Source of the DNA: Streptomyces spinoverrucosus
GTDB lineage: Bacteria > Actinomycetota > Actinomycetes > Streptomycetales > Streptomycetaceae
DNA length: 64,000 bases
Direction of reading: 5' to 3'
Assembly (NCBI RefSeq): GCF_006539505.1
Contig: NZ_BJND01000030.1
Location: 1 to 64,000, forward strand
Below are positions 1-8,245 of the stretch, in pieces. Both the position numbers and the translations under genes were made by a program. The notes under the pieces were generated by a model. It made no database searches, was not told the DNA's origin, and saw only the letters and a program-made list of their open reading frames with translations. Numbering within the stretch: the first letter of the stretch is position 1; each line of letters begins with the position of its first letter.

Positions 1-1
1 T

Positions 2-290
2 CGCGATGACCGGCGTGGTGATGACCGCGGTGGCTTCCGCCGTGACGACCGTCGCGATGACCGGCGTGGTGATGACCGTGGCGGGTTCCGCCGTGACGAC
101 CGCCGTGATGACCGGCGTGGTGATGACCGCGGTGGCTTCCGTCGCGACGATCGCCGTGACGACAGGCGCGACGACCGGCGTGACAGCGACCGGGGCGGAT
201 ACGGCCGCCGGGACTACCGTCGGGACGACCGCCGGGACGACCGTCGGGACGATCGCCGGGATGATCGGCGCGACGACCGGCGTGACGACC
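2..290 (+). repeat. In-frame tandem repeat, 51-bp units decaying to 15-bp units
   Basis: Units start at about 1, 52 and 103 and are 51 bp long, each encoding RDDRRGDDRGGFRRDDR-like sequence with a few silent or conservative changes. From about 150 the array degenerates into 15-bp RDDRR units. The repeat preserves the reading frame throughout, so it lies within the coding sequence and could vary in length between strains. Confidence 0.85.
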
Positions 291-1273
291 GCGACCGTGG
301 CGTCCGGCGGGACGATCGTGGGGACCGTGGTGGCTACGGTCGGCGTGACGACCGGGGTGAGCGTGGTGGGTTCCGCGGGCGGGACGACCGTGGACGTGGG
401 CCCCGTCGGGACGACCGTGGCGGTCGGCCCGGTGGCTTCCGTGGGCGTGATGACCGGCGCGGCGGCGGTGGCGGTGGCGGTCGGTTCCGTGAGGAGCGGG
501 AGCGGGACCGTGAGCCCATCAAGCGGCTGCCGATCCCGGAGGACGTGACCGGCGACGAGATCGACAAGGACGTACGGCAGGAGCTGCAGAGTCTGCCGAA
601 GACGCTCGCGGAGGACGTCGCCAAGAACCTCGTCATGGTCGCGCGGCTGATCGACGAGGACCCCGAGGGGGCGTACGGCTACTCCAAGGTCGCCCTGCGG
701 CTGGCGTCGCGCGTCGCTGCCGTACGGGAGGCGGCCGGGTTCGCGGCCTATGCGAATCAGAAGTACGCGGAGGCGTTGGCCGAGTTCCGTGCGGCGCGGC
801 GGATGACGGGTTCCGTGGAGCTGTGGCCGGTCATGGCCGACTGCGAGCGTGGGCTCGGGCGGCCGGAGAAGGCGCTGGACATGGCCGGGGCGCCCGAGGT
901 GCAGAAGCTCGACAAGGCCGGGCAGGTGGAGATGCGGCTCGTCGCGGCCGGCGCCCGGCGTGACATGGGGCAGCTCGACGCGGCCATCGTGACGCTGCAG
1001 AGCCCGGAGCTGGCCTCCAGCTCCGTACAGCCGTGGACCGCGCGGCTGCGGTACGCGTACGCCGACGCGCTGCTTGCGGCCGGGCGGGAGCGTGAGGCGC
1101 GGGAGTGGTTCGCGAAGGCCGTGGAGGCGGACCGGGACGGCAGCACGGATGCCTCGGACCGGCTGGCCGAGCTGGACGGGGTGGAGTTCGTCGACGCCCT
1201 CGACGAGAGCCAGGAGGACGAGGGCGAGGTCAAGGACGAGTCGGGCTCCGCCGGGGACGGCGACCGGGACTGA
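2..1273 (+). CDS. TPR-repeat protein with N-terminal Arg/Asp/Gly repeat tract (5' end missing)
   Basis: The frame is open from the window edge, so the true start lies upstream. The first ~165 residues are low complexity and charged: three 17-residue units of the type RDDRRGDDRGGFR, then decaying RDDRR pentads, then RGRDDRG-like and poly-Gly sequence. A globular alpha-helical part follows from about base 520 (KRLPIPEDVTGDEIDKDV) with helix pairs typical of tetratricopeptide repeats (for example ALAEFRAARRMTG and EAREWFAKAVEAD). An acidic tail closes the protein. The Met at 545 is internal, because the repeats lie in the same frame with no stop. M. tuberculosis has a TPR protein in the equivalent place before the HAD phosphatase and tlyA. 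The function is unknown; a disordered basic/acidic tail plus TPRs suggests protein or RNA binding, which is inference. Confidence 0.85.
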   Translation, partial: RDDRRGDDRGGFRRDDRRDDRRGDDRGGFRRDDRRDDRRGDDRGGFRRDDRRDDRRDDRRDSDRGGYGRRDYRRDDRRDDRRDDRRDDRRDDRRDDRDRGVRRDDRGDRGGYGRRDDRGERGGFRGRDDRGRGPRRDDRGGRPGGFRGRDDRRGGGGGGGRFREERERDREPIKRLPIPEDVTGDEIDKDVRQELQSLPKTLAEDVAKNLVMVARLIDEDPEGAYGYSKVALRLASRVAAVREAAGFAAYANQKYAEALAEFRAARRMTGSVELWPVMADCERGLGRPEKALDMAGAPEVQKLDKAGQVEMRLVAAGARRDMGQLDAAIVTLQSPELASSSVQPWTARLRYAYADALLAAGREREAREWFAKAVEADRDGSTDASDRLAELDGVEFVDALDESQEDEGEVKDESGSAGDGDRD

Positions 1274-1287
1274 CGTCCGGATGTGAG

Positions 1288-1318
1288 AGTGGGCGGGACC
1301 CTAAGGGTCTCGCCCACT
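1288..1318. terminator. Bidirectional intrinsic terminator
   Basis: A nearly perfect hairpin: arm agtgggcgggaccc (1288-1301), loop taa, arm gggtctcgcccact (1305-1318), followed by ttt. It sits between two convergent genes (stops at 1273 and 1331) and can serve both strands. Confidence 0.85.
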
Positions 1319-1330
1319 TTCGTATGCGCG

Positions 1331-2620
1331 TCAGATGTTCAGCGCGCGGAGCACCAGGCCCGACGCCGGTTTGGGGCCGAACGACGTCGACTTGCGGGGC
1401 ATCGTGACGCCCTGGCGGGCCAGGTCTCGTACGACGTCCTCGTGGACCGGGTGCATCAGGACCGCCGTGCTGCCGTCGCGTTCCGCCTTGCGGACCGTGG
1501 CGGCCGCGTCGTGGATGTACGCGATGTGGGCGGGGGAGTCCTCGGGGATGTGCCAGATGTGGTCGAGGAGGGTGGCGTGCAGGACCGTGGCGTCGAGGGT
1601 GCGCCAGGCCTCGGGGCGGTCCGTGGGGATCGTGCGGGTCAGGAGGTCCGGGTCGGGGCGGTCGACCAGGTGGAACGTGCCGTCGCCGGCGAGCAGGAAG
1701 GCGTTGCCTGAGGCCGCGGCTTCGGCGAGGGCCGTGAGGGCCTCGGGGAGCGGTGCGTCCACGCGGCGGACGCGGAAGTGGCCCTGGAGGGCGGACAGGG
1801 CGTCGGGCACCGGCAGGCCGTGCAGGAGGCGGTGAATGGCGCGCACGCGCAGGGGGTAGCGAGCGGTGTCGACCAGGAGGACCAGGCCGTAGTCCCAGGG
1901 GCTGGGGGAGGGGTGCTCGGCGCGCAGGCGGCGGTAGGTGGCCCAGCGGTGGTGGCCGTCGGCGATGAGGGCCTGGTGGTGGGCGAGGTCGGACTGGACG
2001 CGGGCCAGGTCGTCGGCGTCGGTGATGGACCAGAGGCGGTGGCTGAAGCCGTCCTCGGTGGTGGTGGCGAGGAGCGGGGGCTTTTCGGCAGTTCGTTCGA
2101 CGACCTCGCTCGTGTCCGCCCCGCCGTTGCCGCGGTAGGTCAGCAGGAGGGGTTCGAGGTTCGCGGAGGTGGCGCGCATCAGGTCGGCGCGGTCGGCGAC
2201 GATGTGCGGCATGACGTCCTCGTGCGGCAGGACCACGCCCTCCGCCGGATCGGACACGCGCAGGGCGCCGATGATTCCGCGCTGGAGCATGCCGTTGCCG
2301 TCGTGCTGTTCGTAGACGTAGAGGCCGGGTTCGGGGTCGGCGGCCAAGATGCCTTCGGTGAGCCAGCGGTGCAGGGTGTCGGCGGCCTGGGCGTTGCGCG
2401 CGGTGGGCGTGTCGGCCTCGGGGAGGATCAGCCGGACGATGTTGTGCGGGTCTGCCGACTGCAAGTGGTGCAGGCCGTCGGGGCGTACCACGACGTCGTA
2501 CGGCGGGGACGTCACGGCCGCCAGACTGCCGACCCGGTCGGGGTCGTAGCGAAGGCCTCGGAACGGGGTGAGTTCCAGGCCTCGGCGCGTCGCTGCTTCC
2601 GGGTGACCTGCTGTGTTCAT
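1331..2620 (-). CDS. DUF1015 family protein
   Basis: 429 residues, starting at the first Met of the frame (MNTAGHPEAATRRGLELTPF). The N-terminal region reads TPFRGLRYDPDRVGSLAAVTSPPYDVV, the characteristic opening of DUF1015 proteins; later blocks GHHRWATY and the PRKSTSFGPKP-like tail also fit. The family is widespread and has been linked to serine kinase/SerK-type activity in some members, but I cannot assign an activity here. It is convergent with the upstream TPR gene and divergent from the HAD phosphatase, with 81 bp between the starts that must hold both promoters. Confidence 0.85.
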   Translation of the reverse strand: MNTAGHPEAATRRGLELTPFRGLRYDPDRVGSLAAVTSPPYDVVVRPDGLHHLQSADPHNIVRLILPEADTPTARNAQAADTLHRWLTEGILAADPEPGLYVYEQHDGNGMLQRGIIGALRVSDPAEGVVLPHEDVMPHIVADRADLMRATSANLEPLLLTYRGNGGADTSEVVERTAEKPPLLATTTEDGFSHRLWSITDADDLARVQSDLAHHQALIADGHHRWATYRRLRAEHPSPSPWDYGLVLLVDTARYPLRVRAIHRLLHGLPVPDALSALQGHFRVRRVDAPLPEALTALAEAAASGNAFLLAGDGTFHLVDRPDPDLLTRTIPTDRPEAWRTLDATVLHATLLDHIWHIPEDSPAHIAYIHDAAATVRKAERDGSTAVLMHPVHEDVVRDLARQGVTMPRKSTSFGPKPASGLVLRALNI

Positions 2621-2701
2621 CTCGGCATCGTACGTGCGCGCGTGTGTCAGTGGCGTGAGGCATGATCGGGGGAAAGCCGGTGGACCGAGGAGCGGTGGGG
2701 A

Positions 2702-3730
2702 ATGAGCCAGCAGGTCAGGACCAGGCCCGAGGGCAGCGGGCGGGCGCTGAGCGAGGCGTACGACACGGCGCTGCTCGACCTGGACGGGGTGGTGTACGCG
2801 GGCGGGGAGGCGATCGCGCACGCCGTCGACTCGCTGGGGGCCGCGCGGGCGGGTGGGATGCATCTGGCGTACGTCACGAACAACGCGCTGCGGACGCCGG
2901 ACGCCGTGGCCGCGCACCTGACGGAGCTGGGCATACCGGCGCAGGCCGGTGACGTCATCACCTCGGCGCAGGCGGTCGCGCGGCTGATCGCCGAGCAGGT
3001 GCCCGCGGGGGCGCGGGTGCTGGTGGTCGGTGGCGAGGGGCTGCGGGTGGCGGTGCGGGAGCGGGGGCTCGTGCCGGTGGAGTCGGCGGACGACGACCCC
3101 GTGGCGGTCGTACAGGGGTACGGCGGGCCGGAGTTGCCGTGGGGGCGGTTCGCCGAGGCGTGTTACGCCATCGCGCGCGGGGTGCCTTGGTTCGCGTCGA
3201 ACACGGACCTGACGATCCCTAGCGCGCGCGGGATCGCGCCGGGGAACGGGGCGGCGGTGGCGGTGGTGCGGATAGCGACCGGTGCCGAGCCGCAGGTGGC
3301 TGGCAAGCCGCTGCCGCCGATGCACCGGGAGACGATCCTGCGGACGGGCGCACAGCGGCCGCTGGTGGTGGGGGACCGGCTGGACACGGACATCGAGGGC
3401 GCGTTCAACGGGGGCGTCGACTCGCTGCTCGTGCTGACCGGCGTGACCGACGGGCCGCAACTGCTCGCCGCGCCGCCGCAGCACCGGCCGACGTATGTCG
3501 ACGCGGATCTGCGGGGGATGCTCACCGGGCAGCCGGAGGTCGTGGAGGCCGGTGTGGGCTTCCGGTGCGGTGGCTGGACGGCGACGGCCGGGGACGGGCG
3601 GCTGGAGCTGGACGGTGAGGGGGAGGCGCTGGACGGGTTGCGGGCGCTGTGCGCGGCTGCCTGGACGGCGGCCGGGGAAGGGGTTTGTGAGCTGGACGGG
3701 GGGAAGGCGTTGGCGAGGCTGGCGCTGTAG
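2702..3730 (+). CDS. HAD-superfamily phosphatase (NagD / phosphoglycolate phosphatase-like)
   Basis: 342 residues. HAD motif I DLDGV lies at residues 26-30, motif II is in YVTNNALRTP, the motif III lysine is in GKPLPPMHRE, and motif IV is GDRLDTDIEGAFNGG, giving the NagD/PGP (subclass IIA) arrangement with a C2 cap between motifs II and III. An extra ~80-residue C-terminal segment beyond the HAD fold is present. Substrate is unknown; relatives dephosphorylate 2-phosphoglycolate, pNPP or nucleotides. A gaggag ribosome site precedes the ATG. The equivalent gene sits upstream of tlyA in mycobacteria, but here a siderophore operon lies between them. Confidence 0.85.
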   Translation: MSQQVRTRPEGSGRALSEAYDTALLDLDGVVYAGGEAIAHAVDSLGAARAGGMHLAYVTNNALRTPDAVAAHLTELGIPAQAGDVITSAQAVARLIAEQVPAGARVLVVGGEGLRVAVRERGLVPVESADDDPVAVVQGYGGPELPWGRFAEACYAIARGVPWFASNTDLTIPSARGIAPGNGAAVAVVRIATGAEPQVAGKPLPPMHRETILRTGAQRPLVVGDRLDTDIEGAFNGGVDSLLVLTGVTDGPQLLAAPPQHRPTYVDADLRGMLTGQPEVVEAGVGFRCGGWTATAGDGRLELDGEGEALDGLRALCAAAWTAAGEGVCELDGGKALARLAL

Positions 3731-3788
3731 CGGCCTGGGGGCCCGGCGTCGGGGCGTGGCCTGGTCCGGTCGGGATCTTGATCCAATG

Positions 3789-3807
3789 CGAGGGTAGGCT
3801 AACCTAA
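3789..3807 (+). promoter_or_regulatory. Iron box (DmdR1/IdeR-type operator)
   Basis: The 19-mer cgagggtaggctaacctaa matches the actinobacterial consensus TTAGGTTAGGCTAACCTAA at 16 of 19 positions, including an uninterrupted 13-base right part. It ends 4 bases before the GTG at 3812, so an iron-loaded DmdR/IdeR repressor would cover the promoter/start region. It predicts derepression of the three downstream transport genes under iron limitation. Confidence 0.85.
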
Positions 3808-3811
3808 CTGC

Positions 3812-4855
3812 GTGTTGGTCGAGAGTCCCCCCGAACAGCGCGCGGAAGACACCTCCGCGCCCCCAACCCGCCGGGTGATACGTGCCGTTGGGCTGCTCCT
3901 CGCTGTGCTGATCATGGTGCTCGTCGCGTTGACGAGCATCGCCGTCGGTGCGAAGGAGCTGACCCTTGGGCAGGTTTGGCACGGTCTGTTCCAGGATTCG
4001 GGGACCTACGGCGACGTCGTGGTCGGCGAGCGGCTGTCCCGGACCCTGCTCGGGCTGCTCGCCGGTGCCGCGCTCGGGCTGTCCGGAGCGGTGTTGCAGG
4101 CGCTCACCCGCAATCCGCTGGCCGACCCCGGACTGCTCGGCATCAACGCGGGCGCGTCCGCGGCGGTCGTCACCGCCATCACCTTCTTCGGCGTCACCAG
4201 CCTCAACGGCTATGTGTGGTTCGCGTTCTTCGGCGCGGCCGCGGTCGGGGCGCTGGTGTGGTTCCTGGGCGGCAGCCGGGGTGCCACGCCGGTGCGGCTC
4301 GCGCTCGCCGGTACGGCGATCAGTGCCGCCCTCTACGGCTACCTCCAGGCCCTGATGATCCTGGACGAGGCGGCGCTGGACCGGATGCGGTTCTGGACGG
4401 TCGGTTCGCTGAGCGCGGCGACCGACGACACCATCACGCAGGTGCTGCCGTTCCTGGTGGCCGGTTCGCTCCTCGCGCTCGCCCTGGCACGCCCGCTGAA
4501 CGCGATGGCCATGGGCGACGACACCGCCAAGGCTCTCGGCGCCAACCTCAACCGCACTAGGGCGCTGTCCATGCTCGCCGCCACCGTGCTGTGCGGGGCG
4601 GCGACCGCCGCCTGCGGGCCGATCGTGTTCGTCGGCCTGATGGTGCCGCACGTCGTACGGTCCTTCACCGGGCCCGACCTGCGCTGGATCCTGCCATACG
4701 CGGCCGTCCTGTCGCCGGTGCTGCTGCTCGGCGCCGACGTGCTCGGCCGGATCGTCACGCGGCCCGCGGAACTCCAGGTCGGCATCGTGACAGCGATCAT
4801 CGGCGGCCCGGTCTTCATCTTTCTCGTACGACGGCGGAGGACGGCCCAGCTGTGA
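3812..4855 (+). CDS. FecCD-family siderophore ABC transporter permease (first)
   Basis: 347 residues; a BtuC/FecCD permease with about ten hydrophobic segments. Family signatures are visible in order: GERLSRTLLGLLAGAALGLSGA, QALTRNPLADPGLLGINAGA (the coupling/gating region) and FVGLMVPHVVRSFTGPD near the C-terminus. Start GTG 3812 lies directly after the iron box with no room for a normal leader or Shine-Dalgarno, so the mRNA may be leaderless. It forms a heteromeric channel with the next permease, whose start overlaps its stop (GTGA), and is energised by the ATPase behind. It imports a ferric siderophore; which one cannot be told. Confidence 0.93.
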   Translation: MLVESPPEQRAEDTSAPPTRRVIRAVGLLLAVLIMVLVALTSIAVGAKELTLGQVWHGLFQDSGTYGDVVVGERLSRTLLGLLAGAALGLSGAVLQALTRNPLADPGLLGINAGASAAVVTAITFFGVTSLNGYVWFAFFGAAAVGALVWFLGGSRGATPVRLALAGTAISAALYGYLQALMILDEAALDRMRFWTVGSLSAATDDTITQVLPFLVAGSLLALALARPLNAMAMGDDTAKALGANLNRTRALSMLAATVLCGAATAACGPIVFVGLMVPHVVRSFTGPDLRWILPYAAVLSPVLLLGADVLGRIVTRPAELQVGIVTAIIGGPVFIFLVRRRRTAQL

Positions 4856-5898
4856 CCACCAACCGTGCCAACCGTGCCGTACGGACGCCGGGCGGGCTGT
4901 CCGTGCGCCTGGACGTCCGGGCCTGCACCGTCGTCGTCCTGCTGCTGCTCGCCGCGCTCGCCGCGAGTGTGGTGCTGATCGGCACCGGTGACTTCCCGAT
5001 CCCCGCCGCCGACGTGCTGAAGACGCTCGTCGGCAACGGGGACGCCGGGCAGGAGTTCATCGTCAACGAACTGCGGCTGCCGCGGGTCCTGGTCGGGCTG
5101 CTGGTCGGCGCATCGCTCGGGCTGGGCGGCGCGCTCTTCCAGTCCATCTCCCGCAACCCGCTGGGCAGTCCGGACATCCTCGGCCTCGGGCAGGGCGCGA
5201 CCGCCGGGGCGCTCGTGGTGATCGTGCTGTTCTCCGGCAGCGCGGGCGCTGTCACCGTCGGGGCGCTCGTGGGCGGCCTCGGGACAGGCCTGGCGATCTA
5301 CGTGCTCGCGTGGAAGCAGGGCGTGCACGGGTATCGGTTCGTGCTGGTCGGGATCGGTATCTCCGCCGTCATGACCGCTGTCAACGGCTATCTGCTGACC
5401 AAGGCCGACCTGGTCGACGCGGCCCGGGCAGTCGTCTGGATGACCGGGTCGCTCAGCGGCCGTGACTGGGCGCAGGTCTGGCCGCTGCTCGCGCTGTGCG
5501 CCGTCGTCGTACCGCTCGTCCTCGCCAACGCACGCGGGCTGCGGATGCTGGAGATGGGCGACGACGTGTCGTACTCGCTCGGAGTGCGGGTCGAGCGGGT
5601 GCGGATGCTGCTGCTGGTGGCCGCGGTGCTGCTGACCGCCGCCGCCACCGCCGCCGCCGGTCCCGTCAGCTTCGTCGCGCTCACCGCGCCGCAGCTGGCC
5701 CGCCGGCTGACCCGCTCGCCCGGCCCGAACCTGCTGCCCTCGCTGTGCATGGGCGCGGCCCTGCTGGTCACCGCCGACTGGATCTCGCAGCGCGTCTTCG
5801 GCGCCGACCAACTGCCCGTGGGCGTGGTCACCGGCGTGCTCGGTGGCGTCTACCTGCTGTGGCTGCTGGTCACCGAGCGCAAGGCGGGGCGGATATGA
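4852..5898 (+). CDS. FecCD-family siderophore ABC transporter permease (second)
   Basis: 348 residues, starting at GTG 4852 that overlaps the previous stop as GTGA, implying translational coupling. Signature blocks: NELRLPRVLVGLLVGASLGLGGA, FQSISRNPLGSPDILGLGQGA and GPVSFVALTAPQLARRLT. It has about nine to ten transmembrane segments. Paralogous to the preceding gene, as expected for FecC/FecD-type pairs. Its stop overlaps the ATG (5895) in front of the ATPase. Confidence 0.93.
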   Translation: MTTNRANRAVRTPGGLSVRLDVRACTVVVLLLLAALAASVVLIGTGDFPIPAADVLKTLVGNGDAGQEFIVNELRLPRVLVGLLVGASLGLGGALFQSISRNPLGSPDILGLGQGATAGALVVIVLFSGSAGAVTVGALVGGLGTGLAIYVLAWKQGVHGYRFVLVGIGISAVMTAVNGYLLTKADLVDAARAVVWMTGSLSGRDWAQVWPLLALCAVVVPLVLANARGLRMLEMGDDVSYSLGVRVERVRMLLLVAAVLLTAAATAAAGPVSFVALTAPQLARRLTRSPGPNLLPSLCMGAALLVTADWISQRVFGADQLPVGVVTGVLGGVYLLWLLVTERKAGRI

Positions 5899-6749
5899 GC
5901 GGCCCCGCGCACCAGAACATCCAAAGGAGCACCGTGAACCGCCTGTCCGCCGAGAACGTCACCCTCGCCTACGACCAGCGCGTCATCGCCGAGCGGTTGT
6001 CGGTGGAGATCCCCGACAACTCGTTCACCGTGATCGTCGGCCCGAACGCCTGCGGCAAGTCCACGCTGCTGCGCGCGCTGTCGCGGATGCTCAAGCCGAG
6101 CCAGGGCCGGGTGCTGCTGGACGGGCAGGTCATCCAGTCGATGCCGGCGAAGAAGGTCGCCCGGACGCTCGGTCTGCTGCCCCAGTCGTCGATCGCGCCG
6201 GACGGGATCACGGTCGCCGACCTGGTGGGCCGCGGACGGTATCCGCACCAGGGGATCCTGCGGCAGTGGTCGACCGAGGACGAGCGGGTCGTGCAGGAGT
6301 CCATGGCGCAGACCGGGGTCGCCGAACTCGCCGATCGCTATGTCGACGAGTTGTCCGGCGGCCAGCGACAGCGCGTGTGGATCGCGATGGCCCTCGCCCA
6401 GCAGACGCCACTGCTGCTGCTGGACGAGCCGACGACGTATCTGGACATCCACCACCAGATCGACGTACTGGATCTGTGCGCGGAGCTGCACGAGGAGCAG
6501 GGGCGGACCCTCGTCGCCGTGCTGCACGACCTCAATCACGCCGCCCGGTACGCCACGCACCTCATCGCGCTGCGCGGCGGCGAGGTGATCGCCGAGGGCG
6601 CGCCGAACGACATCGTCACCGCCGAGCTGGTGGAGGAGGTCTTCGGGCTGCGCTGCCAGGTCATCGACGATCCGGAGACGGGGACGCCGCTGGTGGTGCC
6701 GGCGGCGCGCAAGGCACGCGCGCGGGTGGCGGCTAAAGAAGCTTCCTGA
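5895..6749 (+). CDS. Siderophore ABC transporter ATP-binding protein (FecE/FepC-like)
   Basis: Walker A GPNACGKST, signature LSGGQRQRVW, Walker B LLLLDEPTTYLD and switch His in VLHDLNHAARY are all intact. ATG 5895 overlaps the previous stop (ATGA); however GTG 5934 has a much better ribosome site (aaaggag at 5923-5929), so the protein may begin VNRLSAENVTLAYD. No substrate-binding lipoprotein gene lies in the operon, so the binding protein must be encoded elsewhere. The 3' end overlaps the convergent SCP2-like gene by 17 bp. Confidence 0.93.
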   Translation: MSGPAHQNIQRSTVNRLSAENVTLAYDQRVIAERLSVEIPDNSFTVIVGPNACGKSTLLRALSRMLKPSQGRVLLDGQVIQSMPAKKVARTLGLLPQSSIAPDGITVADLVGRGRYPHQGILRQWSTEDERVVQESMAQTGVAELADRYVDELSGGQRQRVWIAMALAQQTPLLLLDEPTTYLDIHHQIDVLDLCAELHEEQGRTLVAVLHDLNHAARYATHLIALRGGEVIAEGAPNDIVTAELVEEVFGLRCQVIDDPETGTPLVVPAARKARARVAAKEAS

Positions 6750-7080
6750 GGCGGAACAGATCACGCAGGCCCGCCTCGAACCGGACCCGGCCCGACCCCC
6801 AGGCCTTGGCGAAGTTCAGCTCGCCGTCCACCAGCGCCACCAGGTCGTCGCCGGTCAGCGCGAGCCGGATCTGCGCCCTCTCACGGGGCGGGCCCTCAAG
6901 TGTGTCGTGCACCACGATCCGGCCCCCGGTCATCCGGCCGGCGAAGGTGACGTCCAGGTCCTTGATGTGGCAGCTCACCGAGCGGTCCAGGGCCGCCGCC
7001 TCGCGTACGTCCCCTTCGGCGCTCTGCATGTTGTCCGAGAGCTTTTCGAGTGCGGCGCGGCACTCCTCGATCGTGGCCAT
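6733..7080 (-). CDS. SCP2 sterol-binding-domain-like small protein
   Basis: 115 residues, starting MATIEECRAALEKL. The single-domain alpha/beta pattern with DLDVTFAGRMTGGRIVVHDTLEGPP, then AQIRLALTGDDLVALVDGELNFAKAWGSGRVRFEAGLRDLFRL resembles SCP2-like lipid-binding domains (the ...F..A...G.v...G....l..L.. ending). It would be soluble and cytoplasmic; a lipid or hydrophobic ligand is inferred from the family. Its stop codon lies inside the end of the siderophore ATPase gene on the other strand. Confidence 0.75.
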   Translation of the reverse strand: MATIEECRAALEKLSDNMQSAEGDVREAAALDRSVSCHIKDLDVTFAGRMTGGRIVVHDTLEGPPRERAQIRLALTGDDLVALVDGELNFAKAWGSGRVRFEAGLRDLFRLRKLL

Positions 7081-7122
7081 CGCGGTCGACCGTACCGCAG
7101 GGGTACGGGGTAGCGTCGGGGC

Positions 7123-7422
7123 ATGAGCGACGCAGTGCCGGAAGCCGGTATCCCAGCAGCGGCGGAGGATGAGCCCGGGGCCGGGCCCGTGCCCGAGTAC
7201 GACCCCGCCGCGCCCGCCCCGCTCGGCGTGCCCCGCACCCCCACAGGCAACTCCGAGGTGGACGCCCAGCTGGAGCGGCTGGCCGACGCCGACCACCTGG
7301 CCACCGACGGACACGTCGAGGTGTACGAGGATGTACATCGGGGGCTGCGCGACGCGCTCACCGCGCTCGACGCCCGCCCGGGACCTCCGGCGCCCCCATC
7401 GACGTATGGCAGTAGGAGCTGA
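7123..7422 (+). CDS. Conserved short hypothetical upstream of tlyA
   Basis: 99 residues: a disordered Pro/Ala/Glu-rich N-terminus (to about residue 40) and an amphipathic segment NSEVDAQLERLADADHLATDGHVEVYEDVHRGLRDALTALD. The same kind of short ORF precedes tlyA in mycobacteria (Rv1693 from memory). It ends 7 bases before the GTG chosen for tlyA, so it is the leader gene of the tlyA-ppnK-recN operon. No function is known. The first third is too biased in composition to say more. Confidence 0.75.
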   Translation: MSDAVPEAGIPAAAEDEPGAGPVPEYDPAAPAPLGVPRTPTGNSEVDAQLERLADADHLATDGHVEVYEDVHRGLRDALTALDARPGPPAPPSTYGSRS

Positions 7423-7429
7423 ACCGAAC

Positions 7430-8245
7430 GTGGCAGGAGTCGCACGTCGCCGTCTGGATGCGGAGCTGGTCCACCGGAAGCTGGCGCGCTCGCGCGAGCA
7501 CGCCAGTCAGCTGATCGCCGCCGGGCGGGTCGCCGTCGGCAAGATCGTCGCGACCAAGCCCGCCACGCAGGTGGAGACCTCGGCGGCCATCGTCGTCGCG
7601 GCCGACGACAGCGATCCCGGCTACGTCTCGCGCGGCGGCCACAAGCTCGCCGGCGCGCTGAAGGTGTTCGTCCCGCAGGGGCTTGTCGTCGAGGGGCGGC
7701 GGGCGCTGGACGCCGGGGCCTCCACCGGCGGTTTCACCGACGTGCTGCTGCGGGCGGGGGCCGCGCATGTCGTCGCCGTCGACGTCGGATACGGGCAACT
7801 CGCCTGGAGTCTGCAGAGCGATGAACGCGTCACCGTCAAGGACCGTACGAACGTACGGGAGTTGACGCTTGAAGCGATCGATGGGGAACCTGTGGATCTT
7901 GTCGTGGGGGATCTGTCCTTCATCCCGCTCGGGCTGGTCCTGCCCGCACTCGTGCGCTGTGTACGGCCGGACGCCGACCTGGTGATGATGGTCAAGCCGC
8001 AGTTCGAGGTGGGCAAGGAACGGCTGGGCAGCGGGGGAGTGGTACGGAGTCCGCAGTTGCGCGCCGAGGCCGTGTGCGCGGTGGCCGAGCGGGCCTGGGA
8101 GCTGGGGCTCGGGGTGAAGGGTGTGACGGCCAGTCCGTTGCCCGGGCCCTCGGGGAATGTCGAGTACTTTCTGTGGCTGCGGGCCGGGGCTCCCCGACTG
8201 GACCCGGCCGACGTCGATCGTGCAGTTGCGGAGGGGCCGCGTTGA
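7430..8245 (+). CDS. tlyA: TlyA: S4-domain rRNA 2'-O-methyltransferase
   Basis: 271 residues from GTG 7430 (VAGVARRRLDAELV), chosen because TlyA proteins normally start here and an aggag lies upstream; ATG 7406 is in frame but has no ribosome site. An N-terminal S4 RNA-binding domain (RRLDAELVHRKLARSREHASQLI) precedes an FtsJ/RrmJ-like SAM methyltransferase with motif I DAGASTGGFTDVLLRAGA and the catalytic-tetrad regions KDRTNVREL, GDLSFIPL and MVKPQFE. Known family role: methylation of 16S and 23S rRNA riboses, which confers capreomycin/viomycin sensitivity. The NAD kinase gene follows with a TTG start overlapping its stop. Confidence 0.93.
   Translation: MAGVARRRLDAELVHRKLARSREHASQLIAAGRVAVGKIVATKPATQVETSAAIVVAADDSDPGYVSRGGHKLAGALKVFVPQGLVVEGRRALDAGASTGGFTDVLLRAGAAHVVAVDVGYGQLAWSLQSDERVTVKDRTNVRELTLEAIDGEPVDLVVGDLSFIPLGLVLPALVRCVRPDADLVMMVKPQFEVGKERLGSGGVVRSPQLRAEAVCAVAERAWELGLGVKGVTASPLPGPSGNVEYFLWLRAGAPRLDPADVDRAVAEGPR

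Noticed and set aside
6-548. A 180-residue Met/Thr/Val/Ala-rich frame across the repeat at the window start
   Set aside because: It is the shadow of the Arg/Asp repeat in the true frame, which is continuous with the TPR protein ending at 1273.
1331-4651. A very long minus-strand open frame extending DUF1015 through the HAD and permease genes
   Set aside because: Only the part from 2620 down has DUF1015 sequence; the rest is Arg/Gln/His-rich antisense of well-supported plus-strand genes, as expected in high-GC DNA.
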